Source: Inonotus obliquus (lineage: Eukaryota > Basidiomycota > Agaricomycetes > Hymenochaetales > Hymenochaetaceae). From it: a DNA stretch of 64,000 bases. Below, one piece after another: positions 10,544 to 21,431 of the stretch. The DNA lies in the NCBI GenBank assembly GCA_032164295.1, contig JAJHTX010000003.1:1674001-1738000 (forward strand). Reading direction: 5' to 3'. How positions within the stretch are numbered: position 1 is the stretch's first letter; the number at the start of each line of letters is the position of its first letter. The notes under the pieces are model-generated. The model saw only the letters and a program-made list of their open reading frames with translations. It was not told the DNA's origin and searched no databases. Both the position numbers and the translations under genes were made by a program.

Positions 10544-10865
10544 GACTGAACATTGGGACGGCAGCTGATCGTGTACTTTGAGATGTATATTCAATCACTT
10601 TAGAGAGTACTGGTAGAATATATAGATGTGTATGCATGATTATGGTGACCCGGTAGAAGACAGACGTCGCAATGAGGAAGCCAACGTGCATTGCCTGATT
10701 TTACCCTCACGCGTAGGTTGGCACAGAGCAAAGGTACCGCCAACAATGGTGTTGCGAGCTCCAATAATCAGAACACTTTCGGTGTCGGTATATCGAAACA
10801 CGACGGACAGATGAGACTGTATGTTTCATTCTGTTAAAAATCATAACAGGTGCACATATTCAAGG

Positions 10866-10960
10866 AAACCAAACCAATCATCTATTCCCATTCCCATTTA
10901 CAATGGTGCTTGCTTCCAATATTCAGTCCACGGACGCTAGTGTTTCGGTCATATGCATAT
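10866..10960 (-). pseudogene. Pyridoxal kinase 3'-end fragment 2
   Basis: The minus strand encodes RPWTEYWKQAPL and stop, against [12 protein letters not shown] and stop at the end of the full kinase (13514). The similarity continues into the downstream flank and is lost soon after the closing peptide. It lies 3' of small gene A exactly as the full kinase lies 3' of small gene B. Confidence 0.8.
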
Positions 10961-11289
10961 ACACACAGCCTGTGACAGTATTATGTTCCGCATTGCTTAG
11001 CTACTTATTCCCCTTTCGTTCGACATATTTAGGGCATGATTGATTTCCACAACGTCTCACGTCGTACTGGGCTTCCATCTTGTTGGCGGAGTGCGATAGT
11101 GGCGTGTCCAACGGAGATGATATGGCTCGGTGACTACAGGGGAACCTATTGAGAGTTGCGTCAGGCATTAAAGGACCAACTAGAATCTCTGACTCACCAG
11201 GGTGAATACCACGAGCCAGGATATGTATAAAAGTTGTGAACCGAAAGCGACAGATAGCCCACTCAACCGTCGTCAATCCGCGACCTTTA
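10961..11289. other. Spacer between duplicated units
   Basis: No gene is recognised. The minus-strand open frame at 11001-11276 has no family features. Confidence 0.4.
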
Positions 11290-11560
11290 CTGCTTCAGCG
11301 GAGTGTTGATCCAACTCATTATTATCACCAGATTTAGTAGGACGAGCCATCAAGGACCATGTATCTAATCGCCCAGAATGCTGCAGCCCGGCGATCGCAC
11401 ATGCAGACAAAATAAAAAACTTGATTGAAATCTAATTAGAAGACAAAACAGTGACACATGGTGAGTTGCTGAAACGAACTGAAGGCTAGTCGCAAGACTT
11501 ACCTACAGGCATAACATCCGAGGAACATTTGAAACCATCCCGGACCTTCGACTGCCGCAG
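11290..11560. repeat. Segmental duplicate of 9240-9545
   Basis: Second copy of the block described at 9240-9545. It is followed by a weaker similarity (GCATTGGTCAAATTCTATG near 11670 with ACATTGGTCAAAATCTATT near 9632), showing that the duplicated unit reaches to the small-gene leader. Confidence 0.75.
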
Positions 11561-12227
11561 TATAAATACTATACGAGATACTGTGCTGAGCTGTGTCTAG
11601 CCGAGTTGAAGGGTCTGCTTGGTCTGTACACGCATGAGCATTACTTTGACGTCGGGCTTTGCATTGGTCAAATTCTATGTCAAAACGAGGTGATGACCCA
11701 GAAAATTTACTGGTTGTGGCAGAGGTCATGGTGGGAGGGGAAGAGGAGAGAGGAGGAACGTGTCCGAGTCGTGGTTGTCCGCCGGGTATAACCGAGAATT
11801 TCCGTACTAAGGCAACTTTCAAAGTGCAGAGTAGGCAATGTCTGTCTGTACGGCTCGTTCTCCAGCTAATCCGTCTCCGTATCAGATACTGCCGCCGAAA
11901 CACGCATCTACACAATGAAGCGGGCTTTGGAATGGAATGGCAATGTCTTAACCATGAGCGATACTCTTCAAAGTTCACCACAGATGAACTTCAAGATTGC
12001 AGTCTTCTACGACGATTGCGAAGCTCAGTACAATATTGCTTGATGATTACCAATATGCAAAGGTGAGTGCATAAAAGAGCAAAAGGTTAGGATCACGACG
12101 AACTCGGATTACACCACACGATAGTCTATTTGAGCCACTTGCGAGCCTTGACTGTAGGTATATCAGCTTAGACAGGATATCACTCACAGAACTCACACCT
12201 ACTACCTAGACTCTAGTTCCTAGCCAG

Positions 12228-12551
12228 ATGAGTAATTATGGATGGCCCCCCGGCCACACTAATAACAGTGAGGAATGGGACCAGAAAGAATTGGAATTTG
12301 CACAGGAACGCGCGGAGAAGCGAGTAGCGGAAGATAAGAAGAAGGATCAGGAAAGACATGACCAAGCAGTAGCGGAACATAAAGCTAGAAAAGCTAAAAA
12401 AGAGGCCAGAAAGAAGCAGCAGGAACGTGCAGCCTCGGTGAAATCGGGGCAATCAAGCAATGGGAAAGCACGTGCGGAAGGCCGTAGTGGGCACAGTGGT
12501 GGCACCGGGCTGCCCCCTAACATTGTGCAACGGGATTTCTCCCGCAAGTGA
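12228..12551 (+). CDS. Small charged protein B, paralogous locus
   Basis: 107 residues starting MSNYGWPPGHTNN. A charged helix at about 18-70 (QELEF-like start, then many Lys/Glu/Arg/Ala) is followed by a Ser/Gly-rich tail. The flanks are clearly duplicated from, or into, the 10247 locus. A shared upstream exon-like block (MNFKIAVFYDD here, MNLKYANFHDD there, before the GTGAGT donor) ends in TGA here. Downstream blocks such as GGTAGAATATATA are also shared. Flanks more alike than coding parts suggest fast coding divergence. Function unknown. Confidence 0.5.
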   Translation: MSNYGWPPGHTNNSEEWDQKELEFAQERAEKRVAEDKKKDQERHDQAVAEHKARKAKKEARKKQQERAASVKSGQSSNGKARAEGRSGHSGGTGLPPNIVQRDFSRK

Positions 12552-12784
12552 AAGTTGGGCGAATAACTGATCGTCGACTTCGGCGACATATAGATATATA
12601 TTCAAATGTTTTCTTTTCTCAGAGAACGGTAGAATATATATGAATGTGTCTGTGCGTGATCGGGCATGAAAGTTGGTGAGAATCGGAGTTGCGGTATTGT
12701 ACTTGTGCCCCGTCGAGATGCTGATCGCTGTGTGCGCTTTCCTACCTTCAAGTCTGTTCTTGCTACGATTGAAATATTTCATAC

Positions 12785-13145
12785 TAGACTTGGCATGATC
12801 CGAGAATCCATTTCATAAGTGCCTGTTGGAAAGTAAGGGGGTTACCACGATGAGTACTACTTTGCACACTGGCAAAATCACACCGTGCTAGTCGCGAGGG
12901 CCCATCGGACATGTCGATGCACTTGCACCATCAGAGAGTGAAGGTCAAAGTACCTGACATAGTTAGCAAACTTCGGCATAGTGCGTTTGTATGCGCGAAA
13001 GGGATTTCCACACTAGTCACTGCTGATGTTCTCAAAGATGAGTAACGAGCAAAGAAAGTCACAGTCGAGCGGTAGTGATAGTGGCGTCGAGACTCGAGAG
13101 ACAATGACCCTCGATCGCACGTTGGAGAGAGGCCATTTAGTTGTT
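12785..13145. repeat. Segmental duplicate of 8907-9235
   Basis: Lies between small gene B and the kinase. It has a roughly 50-bp insertion relative to the other copy (around 12835-12895). Confidence 0.8.
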
Positions 13146-13513
13146 CTTGTATAATGACCTGCAGACTTGAACATGATCAAAACCAACAATTACGCTCTCG
13201 AGTCTGCGAGACTAGAACAAAGGGGCCGCGGAAGAGAGACTGAGCTAGGGTGACCAATGGAGGTTAACTTGGTCCAAGACAAATATCGCGATGAGGAAGC
13301 TGGAATGCATCGCCTATCAAGGATACCAATAGGTTACTACAGAGAGGAAAGGTACCTCCAGCGATGGTGATGTGAGTTTCGACAACGGGAACACTTTCGG
13401 TGTCAGTATTCAAAACCCGACGGACTGATGAAACTTATTGTTTCATTCTGTTAAAAAGTTATAACAAGATCGCATGCTTGAAAACCAAACCAACCGTCTA
13501 TTCCCACTCCCAT

Positions 13514-14979
13514 TTACAACGGCACTTGCTTCCAGAAATCAGTCCACGGACGCATTTCGCGGAGCTCTACACCGTTGTTGTCCTCTTTATGCGAAACGGT
13601 CTTTGGCGTGGCGCGTAAAATGTCCTGACCTTGTATGAGGCGTAACTCCCTCGCGCGCATACGTCGGACTCGACGATCTGGATCCGCGCGATCGAGTTCT
13701 TCGTCCGTTGCGTCTTCTGTCACAGACTGATGTGCAGCTACCTGCTCGTGCGTGAACTTCAAGATCCCGAATGTCTTTGATAGAGCGTATGAGACGGCGA
13801 TTGAGAGTGGTGTACGTGACGAGGTCTCGATGTGATTCGCTGACGAATTGGGTAAACTGTGATTCGATTCCGATGTCGAGTGAAAGTGAGCAAGCACAAG
13901 GGCGGAGAATAGGTCGCCAACGCCGGAGAAATAACCAGGAATGCATGGTAATACGTGGGCGTGTACTTGTGAAAAGGGTCGCGCGTCGTGAACAAAGTGG
14001 TTGGTTACCGCAGAACCATTTCCCGAGATGTCATAAGAAGATGAGATGCAGATGAGGAAAGACGAAAAGTCTAAGACGGGGATTGTTTTCTCCTGTGGGG
14101 CTAGATGAGCGGGCAATGCATCGCGCAGGAAATCGTGCAGGGGTATGGAGCTCATGACGACATGTGGTATACGATACTCTTCATGAAGGATTTTGAGGGC
14201 TCGTCGTAGAGAAGGCAAGTCCTTCAGTAGTATGTCCGTTAGCGTTCTGATAAAATTGAAGGGAGAATGTATGATGGTTAGCGTTTTATGCGACATTACT
14301 GTAACAGCGAGATAACTCACTCCACTTCAAACCAGTTCGGTGTGATTATCGTTGCTTGTGGAAGGAGCTCCCTATATATTGGTATCACATCCGGTGCAAC
14401 ATATAGTTTCCCTGAATCTCCTAGAACAGCTGCAGACACTTGCGGTTAACAAATAATTTTGCCATTTGCTTTCATACTTACGATCTAGAAGATAAATCAT
14501 GTTTGCGTTCCTGGTCTTCAATTTCTTGACCAAAGTTGCGACAGCAAGCAAGGCCTCTGCCCCCGGTATATAGCCTTGTCATAAAATAGCTTGGGTGAAC
14601 TCATCAAGGACCGGGAAGCTACTATTCACGTACCTGTAACTATCCTTTCCTGATTGAGTAGGCCGTTTGCCTCCATGGTATCAAATATAGTTCGAAGATC
14701 TTGGGAAGTTGCTCTGGAGCCGCCAAATTTACCATAGCCTTTGACCAATTTTAGACCCCATGATCCACGTGAAAACGAATCATTACTCACCACTGTGGTT
14801 TGAAAAATCAACAGTATTTACCGCCTAGATAGACAGTTGTGATCTCGCCAGGACGTTGAATGAAGGAGAATGCCTACGTCTACGTCATACCCTAAGCATT
14901 GCAAGGGGAAAATGGCGGCTTTCCCACCGACATAACCGTAAGTTACGTGCGACTGAATACTCAGTACTCGGCAGGACAT
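13514..14979 (-). CDS. Pyridoxal kinase
   Basis: PfkB/ribokinase-fold enzyme that phosphorylates pyridoxal, pyridoxine and pyridoxamine with ATP in the vitamin B6 salvage pathway, in the cytosol. Six exons: 14979-14878, 14824-14791, 14738-14634, 14574-14482, 14429-14321 and 14246-13514, joining to exactly 392 codons (391 residues plus stop). Diagnostic stretches in order are [16 protein letters not shown] at the start, [20 protein letters not shown], the [15 protein letters not shown] block, [11 protein letters not shown], and [13 protein letters not shown] with the catalytic GxGD aspartate. The protein is somewhat longer than animal pyridoxal kinase because of a charged insert ([17 protein letters not shown]) near the C terminus. 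The 3' end converges on small gene B. Confidence 0.93.
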
Positions 14980-15481
14980 TTTGCGTCGCTATGGCGCAAT
15001 TGAGTGAGTCTATAGGAATCAGGTCCAGGAGGATCAGCGTCAAAAGCCAAAGCTTAAAAAACCTCGAGGAAGGAAATGACTCACTCAACAGTGCATTATT
15101 TGTCATCCATCAATTCCATAATCATTATCAATACAGTGACGTCGATCAGTCGTTTTGATCCCCGACCTGAGACGCTCAACCTGCAAAATAAAATGCTGGT
15201 CGATAATGCAAGAAGAAAAGTAACCTTGTAGTATGGACCGCGAATGACTTGGCACTGATACTCAGTGCATGTACGAATAGGAGAATAAATGAATCTGAAT
15301 ATGGTATTCATGTGCTCTAAGCGGCGCGTGGCACGTGCCTTCATCATGCCACCACAGCGTCCACGACTGCAACTTTCCTTTGAGCTTGTCAGCGTCTGCA
15401 ACATCCTTTGCCTGTCGAGTATTATTACAACTTGATGTCTTCGGATGGTCACAAGTACGTTGGAACTTGGGCTATCCATTC

Positions 15482-18400
15482 ATGGTTCAGCCTCCTCATC
15501 TTCCACCTTCTAGGTTGCGAGAGACATGGACTAATGCCCTGAACGATGCTGTAAATGCTTTCCAGGGCCATTTGACTTCTGGTCAAGGCGCTCCATGGAG
15601 GCGCATGCCTCTTCCCCCCAGGCAGAACTCATCCGAAAACGGAAAGAGTAAGGCGCGCAATCCGCTGCGTCCTGATTTCCGGGATGTGTCTATCTATCGC
15701 AAGACAACCAAGGCCGGCGATGTATATAGAGTCATCATGGATATTCCTGCCGGAGAGGAAACAGCGGACCTCGAAACATGGAGAGCTACGTTTCTCACCC
15801 CTGAACTGCGTCAAGAATGGGATCCTGCTGTCGAGTCTGCGCAAGTGCTGGAAATGTTCGATTCTTCGACTCGCATTATCAAAACGAACTTTATGCTTGG
15901 TTGGCCAGCGAAGTGAGTACTTGTATACTTCCCTCGAAGGGATATATTCATACTTTTTCAGTCCCCGAGACGCTGTTGTTATTTCACGGACATTTTACGA
16001 CACCTCTACGCTTGTTGAAGTATCTACGTCTTTACCTCGATCACAAGATGAGCCATCATATTTAAGACCTTCCCCACCCTACGTACGATCGCATGTCTCC
16101 CGTCAGTCCTACTTCATTCCGTTCATTTCTGATATCAACTGATGTACTTCAAGTGTTTGCCTGGTGTATACAGCTTTTGTCTCCAGAAGGCAGAGCAAAG
16201 CGCATTCGCGCAACGTGCATCTGGCAGCATGACTTGAAGACGGTATGGAATATCGGAGTACCCACTAGCATACCGCAGCAGCTGTCGGCCATGACGATCG
16301 GGCTTTTGGACGTGGTCAGAATGAGGCAGTCGAGGATTCCCACTCTGGCTGCTTATGGCCCAGGCACGTCTATTGAACGAATCGGGTTTGATATCGGAAG
16401 AGCTGCACTGACGGTTGACTACGTGATCGTCCCGGAAGACCAAGAAACATCTCAAAATGGCTCAATTATGCAAGGGCTGGATGATTTGTATGCTCTCAAA
16501 GAGCAGCGTGGTCTACAACGCAGCCTCAAGTTTCTGCTGCCCTCCCGCGATGGCTGGGATATCCGAATTGCCACTCGAGCATCGTCCGAGACCGTCGCTC
16601 AGCTTCCGTGGTCCAGTAGCGCGAGCAGATATGGGTCCTCTAAAATCTCCTTCCAGATCCAACACGCCCCCCTCCTAGATGACCATTCTGCACTCAAAGT
16701 AAAGCTGATCATTGAGTTTTCCGCTGCGCTAAAAGGGGTCCGCGTCAATGGATTAGCACACACAATTGAAGAGAGCTTCGATCATGAACTCAGGTCCTTT
16801 GCGGTGTCTTCCCAGCTACTGAAGGATGCATCGAGCGCAGCAAATGTGAGCCTTAGCGCAGCGAGCGGTTCTACCACCGCCGCAGAGAGCGACATCTCCG
16901 ACAACTCGTCTTTACGAAGGCCTACCCTTTCACGTGCGGATTCTGGAGCTGGTCCCGTCCCTCGAGGTCCCGCGTTCGATAAGACTATTCTTGCGCGCGT
17001 TCGGAGGAACTACATCTATTTCTCCTCCCTCCTGCAGGAACCGGAGGCGAAGTGGAAAAGGAATTCTGATGTTCGCGGCGTCTCGGTGACTCAGCTCGAC
17101 TCAATTGACCCGACCCTAATAGTTTACAAGGCTGAAGCTACCTTCGTTGGAGTTGGCCTGTGGGATCTTTACAGCGCAATCGCAACTCCTGGTACAAGGG
17201 CATACTGGGATCGACAGTACGAGGATGCCTCTTTGCTTGAAGACGTGAATGAATTATCAGAACTCTGGCATTTCAAAACCAAGCCAGCTTGGCCTGTGGT
17301 GGGACGAGACTGTATTCTGCTGAAAACGGTCTACAAATCACCGACAACAATCCATGTATTCTCATTTTCAGTGGACGAGCCCCGGCTTTTCCCGTCAATA
17401 CCTCCTGTCGATGCCGGTACAATCAGGACGCAAGTAGACCTTCAGGGCTGGGCCATTGAGACACTAAGTCCAACTACAACGCAATTGACGCTGCTCGAGC
17501 AAAGTGATCCAAAAGGTTGGACGGGTAAAGCGACAGTGCCTCAACAGATGATTGCAGCCGTTGCTGGTGTGGGCGAGTTTGCTATAAAACACGGTGGCCC
17601 GCCGGTTCTCACGCGCCTTAGTGTCGCGCGTTCCATCAGCCAAAGATATGATCACGACCGTGGATTATTTCGCGTGGAGTATGAACCAGCGGCATCTAGA
17701 CGACCCTCATCCCCTGCAGACGATTCGGTTCGCTTAGTACGGACAGCTCAAAACTCTTCAGAAGTATCCCAAACTCGAGAAACAGAAGTGGCAATGACTA
17801 TGACGCAGAAGGGCGAGACTATTGTATCCGCGTCCATTGAATGCGAATTACGATGCGACATTGATACGTGGGCTACATCACTCGACATCGTGATAGACCC
17901 GCCCCCTCAATCAATATTTTGTCTTCGACGACATCGACTGTCAGCTGGAGGAGGCGGACTATGGCTGACGGTGGGACACGACATTCCGTTGAGCAGCGAA
18001 GAACGGTTGCAGGCGATCGTACGCCGAGCCCCTCTCGCAGCTGCTAAGGAGAAAGGCGTTGTCATGGTTAATGGAAAGCGCATACACATCGATGTCGAGG
18101 AATTACCGGAGGCAGAGGTGAAGTCTCTTGCAAAACAAAAGCGCATCAAACCCGTCCGGGTTCCCCTTGATCAGCCTCCTGTGATGGGTGTTATCCGAAG
18201 ACGACGGGTAGGCCTAGAAGATGCCGACTCCAGTGAATCCGACTATACCACGTCTCTTCGTAGAAAGCGAGGATCGATATCCACTGCACCGAAAGTCCCA
18301 AGTCCCCTTTCCACTTTCTTCACAACGGCGATGGAGCAGGTCACAAGCACTACCCAGCAGGCAGTTGCAGTATTTGCTCCTCCTGGTACGGCATCTGATG

Positions 18401-20970
18401 ATACGACCTTTCCGGACGGAAAGAAGCCTAACCAATTTGCCCTCGACGCACTCAGTTTTGCTCAGTCATATCATCGCGGCATGTACCGGGACAATTGGAT
18501 CGGCGTGGCTGACGCTGGGCTTCCAGTCCATAAGCGTACCTCACCCGAAATCTCGAGTGCTATTCCTGTGCATCGTGGAGAGAAGGTCATTGAAGGTGTA
18601 ACTGCAGATGAAGTAGCCTCTGTGGTGTTTAGCTATGATTGCCGAAAACAATGGGATGATCGATTCGACTCAGTCTCAGTGCTTGAGGAATACGGGGCTG
18701 ATTGCCACACTGCATTCCTTGCTATAAAAACTGGGTTTCCTTTCAGAGATCGTGGCTTGCTTCTTGCGTCGCTCATGGTGAAGGAAGACAAGCTTGCCGC
18801 GATCGGCTCCACAGCTTCGGATCCGGATCTTCAGAGTCCGAATGGTGCACCCGGTGCTGTTTATTGCGTCTCTGCATCGTTTAACCCTGCCTCGGTCACA
18901 CATTTTTCGGCATCGAAATATAATCCTTATTCATTGCCTATTGGACGGATGTATATTGATGCGTGGATTCTACAAACACTAGATCCCTACACTACCGAGA
19001 AATATGCGATTCCGTCGACGAGATGCACGCGACTTACGGCAGCTGGTTTTGCTGGTTCCGTACCAGTGGCTTTTAGTTCAATGGTCAATGCATCACTGGC
19101 TCGTGCGATTCTTGCGCTTGAAGCATTCATGAAGTCCGTAACTCCATTTCCCGAGATGCGCTTTCCTCCAGCAGGCTTTCGTATGTCAAGAACTTCGATG
19201 GATGACGAGAATACGCTCTGGGAGCTTCAGCGTGATGACTCACCCTCAGATTTGCTGAGAAGCAAACTAGAGACAGATAATAAGGTGTTTGGTGCCGACA
19301 TACTCGTTGCATTCGTCAACTCTGAAAAGTCATATTTTTCTGATGGTGCGAGAGAGTCGAGCTCGGAGCAGATCACCCCAAAGCCCGATAAAGTGAATCC
19401 CACTCCACGTCCTGGATCTCCTGATGTGTCTCGTCAACGCGGAGATAGCATTAGTTCACTGGGCCCCACACGACCACCCGGGAAAGACTTGTCTTCCCCG
19501 GTAGAGACAATCTCATCGCATTCCTCAGACGCTAGATCTCCGTCGCGAGAGCGTGTGAGGATCCCAACGTCTTCATCGGCTTTCTCAAACCGACGCAACT
19601 GGACCGTGCGAGGCCCAATGGACGTCGTGATTGGGGAGATTGTCGTAGATCTTCGAACCTATTCCGAAGGGTACGAAGTTCTCATAATATCGCATCTAGA
19701 ATCCAAACGCGATCTGAATGGGCCCATACCGCTATCGAAAGTCTCTGAAGCTGGAGCTTCGCCGAATGAATTACCTATTACGCATAGCGTTTATCTTTTG
19801 CCTCCCTCACCACTCTATTCGTCAGGCTCGGATGCTGACACACCTACGCGCCACCTTCTGCGGTTATCGCTTCCGACTGCTCAGTACGAGCTACCGACCG
19901 TGGAGGACCCTTTGACTGGCGAGACACGAAGTGCTCCGCCGAGACCCGAATGGTACAAGGAATTAAAGAGTAGGGAGAAACATGCAATCGTCCATGTTGA
20001 TGTTAGGCCTTTATCAGCTGATAAGTGCAAGAAAGACAAGAAGATTGTGTTGATAGATGGTGTGTCCGTGGCGATAAACAGCGAGAAGGACGTGTATAAG
20101 CGTGCTGCTTCCAGTGAATGGACGGGCGGAGTTATTTCGAGGTACATATCATAACCTTCTTTCTACAGCAGTGCGCTGAATATTGCTCGAACCGCAGGAC
20201 GCAACTTCGAGAAGGAGAGAGTGTCTTCACGTTACCAGACTCACTCACGTCGCCTCTGGTTGTTCAGGACTCTCTTCTTGATCCTGACTTTACGTCTAGT
20301 GGATCTCAAAATCCTTCAGGGTCAATTGAAAGTACCGAATCAAACGAGAGGACCGAACAGCAACAGGGTAACGAGGACGTTGTTTCTGATGTATGTCATT
20401 TATCCGTAATGTCGGATTTTAACCGTATCATTCACTGATTTTCACGCTCTATAGTCTCCAGGTCAAATCACGCCATCGGAAGACAAAGATGCAACCTCTC
20501 TGAGTGAAGAAAAACGGGGATTCCCGGGGATTGCTAGCTTATACAGGAATCCGCTTGCTTCACTTGGATTTAGGTCGACGCGGACTGTGGATGAGAGCAT
20601 CGAGAAGGTGCCTGCCTCGCCACATCCTCCACCGAGCCGAGGTACCTCTGCGATCGAGGGGATTGGACTAGCCTCATCTGCAGTTGCTGTCGTTCGCTCC
20701 GTTACTACAACTCGTTACTCCCTCTCTACTCTTCTTGCTCTGGTATTAATCGCGTTCCTACTGGGGTCGTTGTTGCGCTCCCTTCTATCGCCTGCGGATT
20801 TTATCTACGTTGTGACTGATATTGGTGACATACCGGAGGGGGTTACTCGTGGACCTAACGGAGGACTTGGTATAATTGAGCCTGGATGGCGTGAAATTAA
20901 GCGGCTGGTAGAGCTGAAGTATATTGTTGGCGGATGGGACTTTCAGATAGCCGTTGTACGGAGGCACTAG
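15482..20970 (+). CDS. Triple START-domain membrane-anchored protein
   Basis: Five exons (15482-15912, 15962-16101, 16154-20141, 20198-20390, 20455-20970) join to 1756 codons, giving 1755 residues. Three regions resemble START lipid-binding domains: about 50-260 (ATFLTPELRQEWDP, NPRDAVVISRTFYD), about 480-690 (WDLYSAIATPGTRAYWDRQ, VVGRDCILLKTVYKSP) and about 945-1190 (FSYDCRKQWDDRFDSV, RDRGLLLASL). The x-x-x-W-D pattern followed by an R-D strand is the START signature. Long Ser/Pro/Arg-rich linkers separate them. A hydrophobic stretch (STLLALVLIAFLLGSLL) near 1677-1697 should anchor the C terminus in a membrane with the START domains in the cytosol. A lipid-transfer or lipid-sensing role is inference. 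The start ATG opens MVQPPHLPPSR; upstream codons in the same frame look non-coding. Confidence 0.85.
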
Positions 20971-21431
20971 GTTGGTGTCGGTTCGGAGGTTGTCTATGAT
21001 AGGATGCTGAGGTTAATCACTTTCGTCTTTTCTTTTTGTTTTGATCACGAGCAACTGTACCAACGCACACACGACTCACGACTTGCATTGTCTTTACGTT
21101 TTAATACATGGCGCCCACTGCTTATTGTTTGATCTTGTTGCAATGTTTGACAAAGAGACTGATGTGAGATATTTATTCCTGAATTGGTGATCCGCTTGAA
21201 TTGCCGCTCTTGTGACCCGGCTGCCGACCGTGTACTTTACTTTATTTCTGTCGTCTCCTCTTCATCACCGCCCTCCCTCCCTCCTTTTCGCTTCCGTATT
21301 GCTTGTCGGCGCCGTTCATACAGCCAAATTGCGCTGGAGCGGGACCTCCGATAATAGTTTACTTTTCGTCCAAGCTTTCGCTCGTTACCTAACTGTTATT
21401 ACTCACGGACGACACGACGCGCTACAACTAC
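20971..21431. other. Intergenic spacer / promoter
   Basis: Pyrimidine-rich stretch (CTCCCTCCCTCC near 21270), of the kind often found just upstream of basidiomycete start sites. No gene. Confidence 0.5.

Noticed and set aside
15096..15479. Minus-strand open frame between pyridoxal kinase and the START gene
   Set aside because: No recognisable domain, overlaps both promoters, and no convincing spliced model, although a short exon cannot be excluded.
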